From NCBI GenBank assembly GCA_031082205.1, contig JAVHLJ010000016.1:1-51878 (forward strand): DNA of 51,878 nucleotides, written 5' to 3'. Each line of letters begins with the position of its first letter. Within the stretch, counting starts at the first letter, position 1. The position numbers and the translations under genes were made by a program. Shown in pieces: positions 34,121 to 42,055 of the stretch. The notes beneath the pieces were generated by a model. It saw only the letters and a list, made by a program, of their open reading frames with translations. It did not search any database and was not told the DNA's origin. This DNA comes from Elusimicrobiales bacterium (GTDB lineage: Bacteria > Elusimicrobiota > Elusimicrobia > Elusimicrobiales > UBA9959).

Positions 34121-35982
34121 AGCTCGCCCGGGCCATGCTGGCCCTTTCGCTCCTGCTGGCAGCCGCGCCCGTCCGGGCCGGCCTGACCGTCGCCGCCTCC
34201 GTGGACCGCCACGAGGTGGACATAGACGGCAGCGTGCGCCTGACCGTCACGGTCTCCGGCGACACGGCCAACGTGCCGGAACCCGAGATACCGCGCCTGG
34301 ACGCCTTCAACGTCTATTCCTCCGGGCGCAGCCAGAACATCTCCTTCATAAACGGGCGCGTCAGCAGCTCCGTGGCGTTCACCTACATCCTGGAACCCCG
34401 CTACATAGGCAAGGCCGTCATCCCGCCCATCTCCGTTTTCACCGGCAGCGAAAAGTTCATGACGCGCCAGATCGAGATACAGGTGCGCGGGGCCGCGCGC
34501 CGGCCGCAGCCCCGGGCCGGAGCCCAGCAGCCCCCGGCGCAGGCTCCCCAGCCCGCGCGGCCGCAGGGGCAGCGCCCCTCCGTCCCCGCCGGGGAGAAGG
34601 CCGAGCCCATCTTCATAACGGTGGAAGCCGACAAGAAGTCGGCCTACGTCAACGAGCAGGTCACGCTGAGCGTCAAGTTCTTCACCTCGGTGCCGCTGAC
34701 CTCCAACCCGCAGTACGTGCCGCCGTCGCTCAAGGGCCTGCTGGCCGAGGACCTGCCGCCGGTGCGTTCGGGCGAAACGGAGATCAACGGGACCCGCTAC
34801 TTCTTCAACGAGATCAAGTCCGCCCTCTTCGGCCTGCAGGACGGACAGGCCACGATAGGCGAGGCGAAAATAATCGCCCAGCTGCAGGGGGCCCACACGC
34901 TGGACCCGATGGACCCCGCCTTCTTCCAGAAGTTCTTCTCGATGAGCATGGGCCAGGGACGCACACACGAGGTGACCAGCAAGGCCCTGCCGCTGAGGAT
35001 AATCCCGCTCCCCGAAGGGGCGCCCGAAGGCTTTAACGGCGCGGTGGGCGACTACATCGTCGCGGCCTCGGTGGACCGCAAAGAGCTCAAGGCCGGCGAG
35101 GCCCTGACCCTGTCGGTCAGCGTCAGCGGCAAGGGGCACCTCAACACCATAACCGCCCCGGCTCTGCCCGACACCAGGGCGTTCCGCTACTACGACACGG
35201 CCAGTTCCTATTCGCTCACCAAGCACCAGGACGTGGTAGGAGGGAAGAAGGTCTTCACCACGGTGATGATCCCCCGCGCCGAAGGCAGGCAGGTCATACC
35301 GCCCGTTAAGTTCTCCTTCTTCAACCCGGAGACGAAAAGCTACCAGACCGCCGAGACCGCCCCCGTCGAGGTCAACGTCCTCAGGGGCGACCCGTCGGCC
35401 AAGGCCTATTCCTTCGTCGGCGGCGGCGGAGCCGGCGGAGATATCAAGACCATTTCCAGTGACATACGCTACCTTTCCCGCAGGATGGGAATGCCCGTCC
35501 CCAGCCGGCTGGCGCTGGCCCTCACGCAGAACCCGGCCCATAACGCTCTGCCGCTGCTCCTGCTCTTGGGCGCGCTGGCCTACGCGCGGCTGCGGGACGG
35601 GCTCCTCTCCGACCCGCGGCGGCTGCGCTACCGGAGGGCCTTCGCCGCCGCGATGAAGCGGCGCGACGAAGCCCGCAGGTCGGCGGAGGCGGGGGACTAT
35701 CCCAAGGCGGTCGGCATACTCTACGATTCGCTGCCCCGCTACCTCTCGGACAAGACCGGCGACGACATAGAGTCTTTCACCCTCAAGAAGACCCTGGACC
35801 ATATCAGGCGCCGCTTCCCCGGGACCGGAGATTTCTCCCTGGGCGAGATCCGCACGCTCTGGGAGCAGCTCGAGTTCTTCCATTTCTCCTCGTCGGCCAT
35901 AACGAAAGAGAACGCGGCCGACCTGGTCAGCAAGTACGCGGTGCTTCTGGAGATACTGGAAAAGGAGTTCGACGGAAAATGA
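34117..35982 (+). CDS. batD: BatD-like protein
   Basis: 621 residues from GTG 34117. A signal peptide (ending APVRAG) leads into repeated Ig-like beta domains. The first has VDRHEVDIDGSVRLTVTVSG and later copies have KKSAYVNEQVTLSVKF and RKELKAGEALTLSVSVSGKG. A Pro/Gln-rich linker lies near residues 125-160, a membrane helix near 475, and a helical cytoplasmic end that includes DYPKAVGILYDSLPRYL. This is the BatD 'oxygen tolerance' layout, with the large part in the periplasm. Neighbours overlap by 4 bp on both sides. Confidence 0.88.
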   Translation: MKLARAMLALSLLLAAAPVRAGLTVAASVDRHEVDIDGSVRLTVTVSGDTANVPEPEIPRLDAFNVYSSGRSQNISFINGRVSSSVAFTYILEPRYIGKAVIPPISVFTGSEKFMTRQIEIQVRGAARRPQPRAGAQQPPAQAPQPARPQGQRPSVPAGEKAEPIFITVEADKKSAYVNEQVTLSVKFFTSVPLTSNPQYVPPSLKGLLAEDLPPVRSGETEINGTRYFFNEIKSALFGLQDGQATIGEAKIIAQLQGAHTLDPMDPAFFQKFFSMSMGQGRTHEVTSKALPLRIIPLPEGAPEGFNGAVGDYIVAASVDRKELKAGEALTLSVSVSGKGHLNTITAPALPDTRAFRYYDTASSYSLTKHQDVVGGKKVFTTVMIPRAEGRQVIPPVKFSFFNPETKSYQTAETAPVEVNVLRGDPSAKAYSFVGGGGAGGDIKTISSDIRYLSRRMGMPVPSRLALALTQNPAHNALPLLLLLGALAYARLRDGLLSDPRRLRYRRAFAAAMKRRDEARRSAEAGDYPKAVGILYDSLPRYLSDKTGDDIESFTLKKTLDHIRRRFPGTGDFSLGEIRTLWEQLEFFHFSSSAITKENAADLVSKYAVLLEILEKEFDGK

Positions 35983-36782
35983 AGACAGCCTTCATCGCCG
36001 CCTTCCTGCTGCTCCGCGCCGCCCCGGCGTCAGCGGGGGACGACATGCGGCATGGCGCCCAGGCGCCGGTCGCCTCCGCTGCGGCGGCCGCCGTCGACCC
36101 GGACGTCATGGCCCGGGCCGCGGCCGACAAGCTCTACAACGACAGCCTCTACCCGCAGGCGGCGTCCGCCTACGAGGACCTGCTGCGCTCCCAGCCCGGC
36201 GACCCCTACCTGCTCTACAACGCCGGCAACGCCCAGTTCCGCGTGAAGCGCCCCGGCAGGGCCCTGCTCTACTACGCCAGGGCCTGGCGCCTCCTGCCGC
36301 GCAACTCCGACATGCGCTACAACCTGGACTTCGCCCTTAAGAGCACAGGCCAGTCGCTTGTGCCGGAGGGCGTGCCTCCTTTCCTGCACAGGCTCTATTA
36401 CTCCGCCTCCGACCGGGAGATAGCCGCCCTGGCGTCGCTGGCCTTCTGGGCGCTCTGCCTGCTGGGCGCCGGCGCCGCGCTCAGGCCCGCGCTGAAGGAC
36501 CGCCTCCTGCCCGCCGCCGGCGCGGCCGCCGGGCTGCTCCTTTTCTTCGGGGCCTGGGGAGCGGCGCGGCTGTCGGCGCCGCTGCGCAACGCCGCCGTGG
36601 TGGTGCAGCACGAGGCAGTCCTGCGCAGCGGCCCCAACGAGACCTTCAACGCCTACGCCACCCTGCCCGAGGGCCGCGTGGTCAGGATACTCGACGATTC
36701 GCGCGACGATTTCTGGGAAGTGGGCGTCCAGAAGGAAGGAATAAAGGGCTGGATCACCCGCGACGAACTCGAAAGGATATAG
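35979..36782 (+). CDS. batE: BatE-like protein: TPR plus SH3-like domain
   Basis: 267 residues, ATGA overlap with batD. Signal peptide 1-19. TPR-like helices ([20 protein letters not shown] and [20 protein letters not shown]) precede two membrane segments around 150-195. An SH3_3-type beta domain, [19 protein letters not shown] with [12 protein letters not shown], ends the protein. It is the terminal member of the Bat set; rpiB follows after 8 nt. Confidence 0.85.
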   Translation: MKTAFIAAFLLLRAAPASAGDDMRHGAQAPVASAAAAAVDPDVMARAAADKLYNDSLYPQAASAYEDLLRSQPGDPYLLYNAGNAQFRVKRPGRALLYYARAWRLLPRNSDMRYNLDFALKSTGQSLVPEGVPPFLHRLYYSASDREIAALASLAFWALCLLGAGAALRPALKDRLLPAAGAAAGLLLFFGAWGAARLSAPLRNAAVVVQHEAVLRSGPNETFNAYATLPEGRVVRILDDSRDDFWEVGVQKEGIKGWITRDELERI

Positions 36783-36790
36783 GAGACGAA

Positions 36791-37246
36791 ATGAAAATAG
36801 CCATCGCCAGCGACCACGCGGGCTTCCCGCTCAAGGCGGCCCTCATCCACAAGCTTAAAATGCTGGGCCACGAGATCTCCGACCTCGGCACCAATTCGCC
36901 CAACGAGTCCGTGGACTACCCGGACTTCGCGGCCGCCGTGGCCCGCGCGGTGGCCGGCGGCCAGGCCCGCCGCGGCATAGTGGTCTGCGGCAGCGGGGTG
37001 GGCGCCTGCGTGGCCGCCAACAAGTTCAAAGGCGTGCGCGCCGGACTCTGCCACGACACCTACTCCGCCCACCAGGGGGTGGAACACGACGACGTCAACG
37101 TCCTCTGCCTGGGCGCCCGCATCATAGGCGAGAGCCTGGCCCTCGAGGTGGCCTCGGCCTTCCTGGGGGCCGAGTTCAGCAACGAGGAGCGCCACGTCCG
37201 CCGGCTCAACAAGGTCAAGAAGTTCGAAGAAGGCCTCAGTTCCTGA
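36791..37246 (+). CDS. rpiB: Ribose-5-phosphate isomerase B
   Basis: 151 residues, AGGAG upstream. Interconverts ribose-5-phosphate and ribulose-5-phosphate. Phosphate-binding SDHAGFPLK at the N-terminus, the active-site cysteine in [17 protein letters not shown], and the catalytic histidine in [17 protein letters not shown] are all present. Length is standard. Coupled behind the Bat genes, but a functional link is not obvious. A RpiB-family sugar isomerase (LacA/B-like) is less likely given the motifs. Confidence 0.93.
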   Translation: MKIAIASDHAGFPLKAALIHKLKMLGHEISDLGTNSPNESVDYPDFAAAVARAVAGGQARRGIVVCGSGVGACVAANKFKGVRAGLCHDTYSAHQGVEHDDVNVLCLGARIIGESLALEVASAFLGAEFSNEERHVRRLNKVKKFEEGLSS

Positions 37247-37247
37247 C

Positions 37248-37320
37248 ATAAGGGAACAACCGGGGTCTGCCGGGGCCTCACCACGAAAAACGTTTCAGGC
37301 TCAAGCGCCCGATTCCTTTT
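37248..37320. repeat. Degenerate single-ended relative of the 6.6-kb element
   Basis: Begins TAAGGGAACAAC right after the rpiB stop. Further shared blocks with the 6625-6954 element are CGGGG, CTCACC-CG-AAAA (as in the right arm) and AAAAACGTTTCAG (as in the left arm at about 6671). Only one end is recognisable. Confidence 0.5.
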
Positions 37321-37324
37321 TCAT

Positions 37325-37354
37325 TTGACAGCGGCGGGCGGAAAAAGTTATACT
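37325..37354 (+). promoter_or_regulatory. Promoter TTGACA-18-TATACT
   Basis: TTGACA at 37325-37330 and TATACT at 37349-37354. Start near 37361 gives a leader of about 85 nt to ATG 37446, or 175 nt to ATG 37536. Confidence 0.7.
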
Positions 37355-37445
37355 CTTCATAGGGGAAAATACGACTTCCTGAGTACGGAAGAGCCCGGCG
37401 GCCGGACAGTACCGGCACCCGGGCCGTCCCGAACAGGCGCTGACC

Positions 37446-37871
37446 ATGGAAAAACCGAAAAAATCCCGGAAAACGGAGATCCGGCCGGCCGTCGCCGCCG
37501 AAGAAGCCGTAAAAACATCCCCGGAGGACAAGAAAATGCTGAAGTTAGCCAACCGCAAGACCGCGCCCAAGACCGCGGCCAAGACCAGGACCGCCGCCGC
37601 TCCCGCGACCGAATACGTCGTGCTGGACTACCCGAAGAACCTCGAGACCATAACCTCTAGGCACTACGCCGTGCGCATCGGCTCCTGCGACTGCGTCGGG
37701 ATGGACATCTCCATCGACGACCAGCCCTGGCAGCCCTGCCGCTGGGCCGTCGGCTACTGGTGGTTCGACTGGAACAACTTCGCCCCCGGCACCCACCAGC
37801 TGGTAGCCCGGATGCACAAGAGCAACGGCGACTACGTGCTCTCCAAGCGCCGCCGCTGCAAGGTCGTCTGA
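37446..37871 (+). CDS. Small protein with basic N-terminus and Trp/Cys-rich beta domain, unknown function
   Basis: 141 residues from ATG 37446. An in-frame ATG at 37536 has a much better ribosome site (GGAGG 8 nt before), so the true protein may be 111 residues. The N-terminal third is Lys/Ala/Thr-rich and disordered. The rest looks like a compact beta-sandwich: EYVVLDYPKNLETITSRHY, then GMDISIDDQPWQPCRWAVGY, then NFAPGTHQLVARMHKSNG. This pattern (a bound or displayed Ig-like unit with a Trp-Gln-Pro-Cys loop) suggests a carbohydrate- or protein-binding fold, but I know no named family. No signal peptide. Confidence 0.7.
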   Translation: MEKPKKSRKTEIRPAVAAEEAVKTSPEDKKMLKLANRKTAPKTAAKTRTAAAPATEYVVLDYPKNLETITSRHYAVRIGSCDCVGMDISIDDQPWQPCRWAVGYWWFDWNNFAPGTHQLVARMHKSNGDYVLSKRRRCKVV

Positions 37872-37938
37872 GCTAAAGAGGTAAAATTGCGCCGCCCACG
37901 GGCGTCCGAGAGGACAGGCCCGCGGGCGGTTTAATTTG

Positions 37939-37944
37939 TAAAAT
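37939..37944 (+). promoter_or_regulatory. -10 box upstream of pyk
   Basis: TAAAAT ends 19 nt before the ATG at 37964; leader would be about 12 nt, without a ribosome site. Confidence 0.4.
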
Positions 37945-37963
37945 ACAGTCTGACCCAGGCCAT

Positions 37964-39025
37964 ATGCCGCGAACCAGGATAATAGCCACGCTGGGGCCCG
38001 CCAGCGCCGACTCCGCCACGCTGAGGAAGATGATGCGCGCCGGCCTGGACATGGCGCGCTTCAACTTCTCGCACGGCGACCACGCCGGCCACCTGAGCGC
38101 GCTGGACCTGCTGCGCTCGCTCAACGGCAAGGAACGCCGCGCCGTCAAGGCGCTTCAGGACCTTCAGGGCAACCGCATAAGGATAGGCGGCCTCAGAGCG
38201 CCGCTGGAGCTGAGAAAAAGACAGCGGGTAGTCCTTTTTCAGGGTACCGGCCGCGGCGGCGACGGACACATACCCTTCGACTACCCGGGCTCCCTGAAGC
38301 CGGTCAAAAAAGGCCATTCGATATATATAGACGACGCCCGCATAGCCCTCACCGTAGAAAGCGCGGGCCGGGGGGAGATACGCGCCATCGTGACCGAGGG
38401 CGGCACGCTCAAGGCCCGCAAGGGCGTCAATATCCCGGAGGCCCGGCTGGAATTCCCGCTGCTCAACGACGAGGACCGGCGCGACATACAGTTCGGCGCC
38501 TCCTGCGGCTTCGACGCCGTCGCCCAGTCCTTCGTCCTCTCGGCGGAGCAGGTCGAGGCCGTACGGGCGCTGATAAAGCCCCGGTCACCCAAGTGCCTGG
38601 TCTTCGCCAAGATCGAGCATCCCGACGCCGTAAGGAACATCGACTCCATACTCGAGGCCGCCGACGGCATCATGATAGCCCGCGGCGACCTGGGCATAAC
38701 CATGCCGGTCTGGCAGGTCCCGGTCATGCAGAAGCGGCTCATCCGCAAGGCCAACCTGGCCCGCAAGCCGGTCATCACCGCCACGCAGATGCTGGAATCG
38801 ATGACCGACAATCCCCTGCCCACCCGGGCGGAGGCTTCAGACGTGGCCAACGCCATCCTCGACGGCACCGACTATGTCATGCTCTCGGGCGAGACCGCGG
38901 CCGGCAAATACCCCGACCGCGCCGTCCGGATGATGAACGAGATAATCAAATACACAGAAGCCCACGAGAACGGACTATGCTCTCACCGGAATACCTCAAG
39001 AAAAAGCTCCCCGCGGCGTTCCTGA
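37964..39025 (+). CDS. pyk: Pyruvate kinase lacking the C-terminal regulatory domain
   Basis: 353 residues against about 470 for typical enzymes. The catalytic A domain begins at [12 protein letters not shown] with almost no N-terminal extension and has RFNFSHG. The B domain (about 70-165) has [10 protein letters not shown] and [11 protein letters not shown]. The A domain resumes with the catalytic [10 protein letters not shown], the metal site [10 protein letters not shown], and the signature [11 protein letters not shown] and [12 protein letters not shown]. The protein stops shortly after, so the allosteric C domain is missing. It should still make ATP and pyruvate from PEP and ADP, probably unregulated by sugar phosphates. 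The last 49 bp overlap the next gene. Confidence 0.88.
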   Translation: MPRTRIIATLGPASADSATLRKMMRAGLDMARFNFSHGDHAGHLSALDLLRSLNGKERRAVKALQDLQGNRIRIGGLRAPLELRKRQRVVLFQGTGRGGDGHIPFDYPGSLKPVKKGHSIYIDDARIALTVESAGRGEIRAIVTEGGTLKARKGVNIPEARLEFPLLNDEDRRDIQFGASCGFDAVAQSFVLSAEQVEAVRALIKPRSPKCLVFAKIEHPDAVRNIDSILEAADGIMIARGDLGITMPVWQVPVMQKRLIRKANLARKPVITATQMLESMTDNPLPTRAEASDVANAILDGTDYVMLSGETAAGKYPDRAVRMMNEIIKYTEAHENGLCSHRNTSRKSSPRRS

Positions 39026-39924
39026 TATCCCTTCTGCCGGCCGCCGCGGCCGCCCAGTGGGGCGCGCCTCCAGCCGGCACTTTCGTCGAGCCCTCGTTCA
39101 GCCTGTCCGGCGGGGACCTGCGTCCCCGCAGGTCCGGGCTCGGAACGGCGGTCTCTCTGGGCAGGTCGGGAGACTACGCCTTCCACTTCTCCGGCGGCCT
39201 GGAGCACATTAACACCTCCGGGCGCGGCTATTTCCCCGGCGAACTTTACAAGGCCTCGCTCGGCCTCTCGGCCGTCAACGGGGGGATAAGCTTCTCGCTG
39301 GGCGCACGCTCCGACTCCGACCGGCCGTACAATTCCTCGTCCGAGACTGACCTCGGCTTCAATTTCGCCAAAGAGCTGGGCGCCAACGGCGCGCGCGGCG
39401 TCTGGCTGGCGGGGCTCAACTATTCCAGCCGCCGGTCCTTCCTGCGCGGCGTACCGATACCCTTCGTCTCCTACCGGTATATCTCGGAGAAGTGGACCTT
39501 CTTCGCTCCCTTCATGGTCCAATGGCGGCCGGGCGGCGACATGCACTACTCCTTCCGCTGGCGGCCCGTCAGGTATTTCAGTCTCTCCGCCGCCTGGCGC
39601 CCGCCCGGGCCTTTCTCGGCCGAGCTGGAGGGCGGCGTGGGCCTCGAGCAGTTCCTGCTCGCCGACCGGCCCGATACCGGCGATTCTCTTTACCTGGAGA
39701 CGCCATACCTGGTCTTCCGCCCGTCCATCCGCCTGCCGGGCCGCTTCACGCTGACCGCCGAAGGCGGCTGGCATTTCGACGGCCGCTATTACACGGGCAG
39801 GGACTACGACGACTACGGGCTCAGCACGGATACCGACGGCGGCGCCTTCGCCGGCCTGGCCCTTAAAAAGTCTTTCGGCGCCGCGCCCGCGGGCCGCGGC
39901 CGCCCCGGCCGGCCGCAAAATTAA
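38977..39924 (+). CDS. Predicted outer-membrane beta-barrel protein
   Basis: 315 residues from ATG 38977, inside the 3' end of pyk. Signal peptide to about residue 26 ([12 protein letters not shown], cleavage near AAAQ). The remainder alternates polar and aromatic residues in strand-sized blocks, for example [40 protein letters not shown] and [11 protein letters not shown]. It ends in a basic tail rather than the usual terminal aromatic. No known porin family recognised. Translational coupling with pyk through the overlap is likely. Confidence 0.7.
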   Translation: MLSPEYLKKKLPAAFLISLLPAAAAAQWGAPPAGTFVEPSFSLSGGDLRPRRSGLGTAVSLGRSGDYAFHFSGGLEHINTSGRGYFPGELYKASLGLSAVNGGISFSLGARSDSDRPYNSSSETDLGFNFAKELGANGARGVWLAGLNYSSRRSFLRGVPIPFVSYRYISEKWTFFAPFMVQWRPGGDMHYSFRWRPVRYFSLSAAWRPPGPFSAELEGGVGLEQFLLADRPDTGDSLYLETPYLVFRPSIRLPGRFTLTAEGGWHFDGRYYTGRDYDDYGLSTDTDGGAFAGLALKKSFGAAPAGRGRPGRPQN

Positions 39925-39930
39925 TACAAT
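39925..39930 (+). promoter_or_regulatory. -10 box giving near-leaderless rnhA
   Basis: TACAAT ends 7 nt before the ATG at 39938; it starts directly after the upstream gene's stop codon. Confidence 0.5.
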
Positions 39931-39937
39931 AGCCCCG

Positions 39938-40675
39938 ATGGACGACAAGACCATACACATCTACACCGACGGCGCCTGCTCGGGCAATCCCGGGCCGGGC
40001 GGCTGGGCCGCCGTCCTCATCTTCCCCGACGGGCGCCTGCTGGAACTGGGCGGCGGCGAGCGGGAGACCACCAATAACCGCATGGAGATGGCCGCGGCCA
40101 TAGCCGCGCTGGCGGCCGTGCAGGAGCACGCCGAACCCGTGAAGCTCCACACCGATTCCGGCCTGCTGGTCAACGGCATAAAAGCCTGGATACACGCCTG
40201 GAAGAAGAAAGGCTGGCTGACGGCCGGCGGACAACCGGTATCCAACCGCGGCCTCTGGGAGCGCCTCGACGCGCTGACCTCGGCCCGGCACGGCCGTCTC
40301 CGCTGGGTGCACATGAAGGGCCACGCCGGCCACGAGGTCAACGAACGCTGCGACGCCATCGCCGTGGCCTTCTCCAGGGGCCTGCGCCCGAAGCTCTACG
40401 AAGGCCCGGCCGTGGGCTGCGGCTATTCGCTGCTGCCGCCCGGCGAGGAGCACCTGCACGCCGCGGGAGGCAAAAGCTCTTCCGGAAAGTCCTCGAAGCC
40501 GAAGCCGAAAAAAGGCGGCTACTATCTCTCTTTCGCGGGCGGGGCCGTCCACCGCGACGCCGACTGGGAAACCTGCAAGTCCCGCGTGCACGGCGTCCCC
40601 AACGCCAAGTTCAAGAAAGTCTCGTCTCCCGACGAGGAAAAAGCCGCCCTCCAACTCTGGGGCGCCGCGCGCTGA
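39938..40675 (+). CDS. rnhA: Ribonuclease HI with C-terminal viroplasmin-like domain
   Basis: 245 residues. Residues 1-150 are RNase HI, which degrades RNA in RNA-DNA hybrids. The catalytic acids are D11 (IYTDGACSGNPGPGGW), E50 (TNNRMEM), D73 (HTDSGLL) and D139 (NERCDAIA), with the loop histidine in KGHAGHEVN. After a Ser/Lys-rich linker (about 165-190) comes a 45-residue unit, GGYYLSFAGGAVHRDADWE followed by VHGVPNAKFKKVSS. This matches the caulimovirus viroplasmin fold that binds hybrid nucleic acid. In eukaryotic RNase H1 this hybrid-binding domain is N-terminal; here the order is reversed. Confidence 0.9.
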   Translation: MDDKTIHIYTDGACSGNPGPGGWAAVLIFPDGRLLELGGGERETTNNRMEMAAAIAALAAVQEHAEPVKLHTDSGLLVNGIKAWIHAWKKKGWLTAGGQPVSNRGLWERLDALTSARHGRLRWVHMKGHAGHEVNERCDAIAVAFSRGLRPKLYEGPAVGCGYSLLPPGEEHLHAAGGKSSSGKSSKPKPKKGGYYLSFAGGAVHRDADWETCKSRVHGVPNAKFKKVSSPDEEKAALQLWGAAR

Positions 40676-40793
40676 CCGCGCGGCCGCGCCCCCTCCATCA
40701 TCGCCCTGTTTTTTTGTATAACTTATTTGCAGGGGGTAGGGACGAAAACATCGGTATATTCGTTCCTCGATCAAACATGATGAGGAGGGTATT

Positions 40794-41468
40794 ATGAAGA
40801 CTGATAAGACGGTCATTCTGCTTGCCGGCGTTTTCATGTTAGCCTCGGCCGTTCCGGCCCTGGCGCAGGAAAAGGACATGGAAAGAACGCGGGTAAAGGC
40901 TCAGGAAAAGAAACAGGAAATGACGCAGGAGATGACCCAGGAAATGACCCGGGAGCGGACCCGGGAGATGACCCAGGCGCAGGAAGATAAAGAAGTCGAA
41001 AAAGCCGCGGACGAGATAAACTCCGCGGCCAAGGGCGACGCGGAAAAGGTGCGGGCCAGGATAATGACCCAGTACGGCGTCGACGAAGGGCGCATACGGA
41101 CCATGCGCGACGAGGGCGGGATGAACTACGGCGAGATCTCGCTGGCGCTCAGCCTGGCCAGGGGCATGGAAGGCGGGATCAACGACGAGAACATCGCCAG
41201 AATAACCGCGCTGCGCCAGGGCGAACCCAAAATGGGCTGGGGCAGGATAGCGCAGGAGCTCGGCCAGAAGCTCGGCCCCGCGATAAGCGAGTCCAAAAGG
41301 ATGTCGGCCGAGCTGCGCAAAGAGGCCAGGGAAAACAAAGGCGGCAAGGAAGGCAAAAAAGATAAAGAGATGAAGAAAGAGAAGGCCAGGGAAAAAGCCC
41401 GCGAAATGAGGGAACAGGGCGCCGGCAAGGGCGGCGGCGCGCCTAAAGGCGGGAAAGGCGGCAGATAG
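40794..41468 (+). CDS. Secreted Met/Lys/Glu-rich protein with MTQE tandem repeats, unknown function
   Basis: 224 residues; GAGGAGGG lies 4 nt before the ATG. Sec signal peptide 1-24 (cleavage after ALA). The mature N-terminus is a run of four-residue units (QEMT, RERT) encoded by 12-bp DNA repeats, predicted to be one charged helix. A middle region, RARIMTQYGVDEGRIRTMRD followed by GYGEISLALSLARGME-like text and KMGWGRIAQELGQKLG, looks helical and conserved. The C-terminus is Lys/Gly-rich. Resembles small periplasmic stress or metal-responsive proteins only in composition. Confidence 0.65.
   Translation: MKTDKTVILLAGVFMLASAVPALAQEKDMERTRVKAQEKKQEMTQEMTQEMTRERTREMTQAQEDKEVEKAADEINSAAKGDAEKVRARIMTQYGVDEGRIRTMRDEGGMNYGEISLALSLARGMEGGINDENIARITALRQGEPKMGWGRIAQELGQKLGPAISESKRMSAELRKEARENKGGKEGKKDKEMKKEKAREKAREMREQGAGKGGGAPKGGKGGR
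40920..40979 (+). repeat. Five tandem 12-bp coding repeats
   Basis: Units of the form ATGACCCAGGAA, five in a row with few changes (ATGACGCAGGAG, ATGACCCAGGAA, ATGACCCGGGAG, CGGACCCGGGAG, ATGACCCAGGCG). They keep frame and encode MTQE-type units, so copy number could vary without a frameshift. Confidence 0.8.
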
Positions 41469-41481
41469 ACCCGTAGGATAA

Positions 41482-41515
41482 AAGCGGGCCCGCTCCGGCG
41501 GGCCCGCTTATTTTC
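41482..41515 (+). terminator. Intrinsic terminator
   Basis: AAGCGGGCCCGC (41482-41493), loop TCCG, GCGGGCCCGCTT (41498-41509): a perfect 12-bp stem followed by ATTTT. Confidence 0.85.
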
Positions 41516-41528
41516 AAGGAGAAAAAAT

Positions 41529-41972
41529 ATGCTCAAGGACTTCAAGGAATTCGTGATGCGCGGCAACGTCGTCGACATGGCCGTAGGCGTCATCATAGGC
41601 GGCGCCTTCGGCAAGATCGTGACCTCGCTGGTCAACGACGTCCTCATGCCGCCGATAGGCAGGCTGACCGGGGGAGTGGATTTTTCAAGCCTGTTCATAG
41701 ACCTCTCCGGCGCCTCCTACGCCACGCTGGCCGAGGCGCAGAAAGCGGGCGCCGCCACCATCAACTACGGGATGTTCATAAACACCGTCATCAACTTCCT
41801 GATAGTGGCCGGAGCCATCTTCCTGATGATCAGCCAGCTCAACCGCCTCAAGGCGCGCTTCGACAAGCCCGCCCCGGCGGCCGAGCCGGTCACCAAGGAG
41901 TGCCCGCTCTGCCTGTCCGTCATACCGGTAAAGGCCGTCAAGTGCGCCCATTGCGCCTCCGACCTCGGATAA
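41529..41972 (+). CDS. mscL: Large-conductance mechanosensitive channel MscL with C-terminal zinc ribbon
   Basis: 147 residues, AAGGAG upstream. Opens under membrane tension to release solutes. The N-terminus [20 protein letters not shown] and pore helix [20 protein letters not shown] are canonical, and TM2 follows ([19 protein letters not shown]). After the usual cytoplasmic helix is [18 protein letters not shown], a four-Cys zinc ribbon seen in a subset of MscL proteins. The E. coli protein (136 residues) lacks it. The ribbon may sense metal or redox state or stabilise the cytoplasmic bundle. Confidence 0.94.
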   Translation: MLKDFKEFVMRGNVVDMAVGVIIGGAFGKIVTSLVNDVLMPPIGRLTGGVDFSSLFIDLSGASYATLAEAQKAGAATINYGMFINTVINFLIVAGAIFLMISQLNRLKARFDKPAPAAEPVTKECPLCLSVIPVKAVKCAHCASDLG

Positions 41973-41994
41973 GGCTAAAGAGGAATCGGATGTA

Positions 41995-42020
41995 GGGCTC
42001 CCGCGGGGGAGCCCTTTTTT
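41995..42020 (+). terminator. Intrinsic terminator
   Basis: GGGCTCCC (41995-42002), loop GCGG, GGGAGCCC (42007-42014), six T. Confidence 0.9.
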
Positions 42021-42039
42021 CATCGCGCCCGCCAAATGT

Positions 42040-42045
42040 TAGAAT
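42040..42045 (+). promoter_or_regulatory. -10 box giving near-leaderless DMT transporter mRNA
   Basis: TAGAAT ends 10 nt before the ATG at 42056; no ribosome site. Confidence 0.5.
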
Positions 42046-42055
42046 TCCATACGCG

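Noticed and set aside
40920-40979. Short direct repeats as a CRISPR array
   Set aside because: Repeats are adjacent 12-mers inside a gene, without spacers, and no cas gene is in the window.
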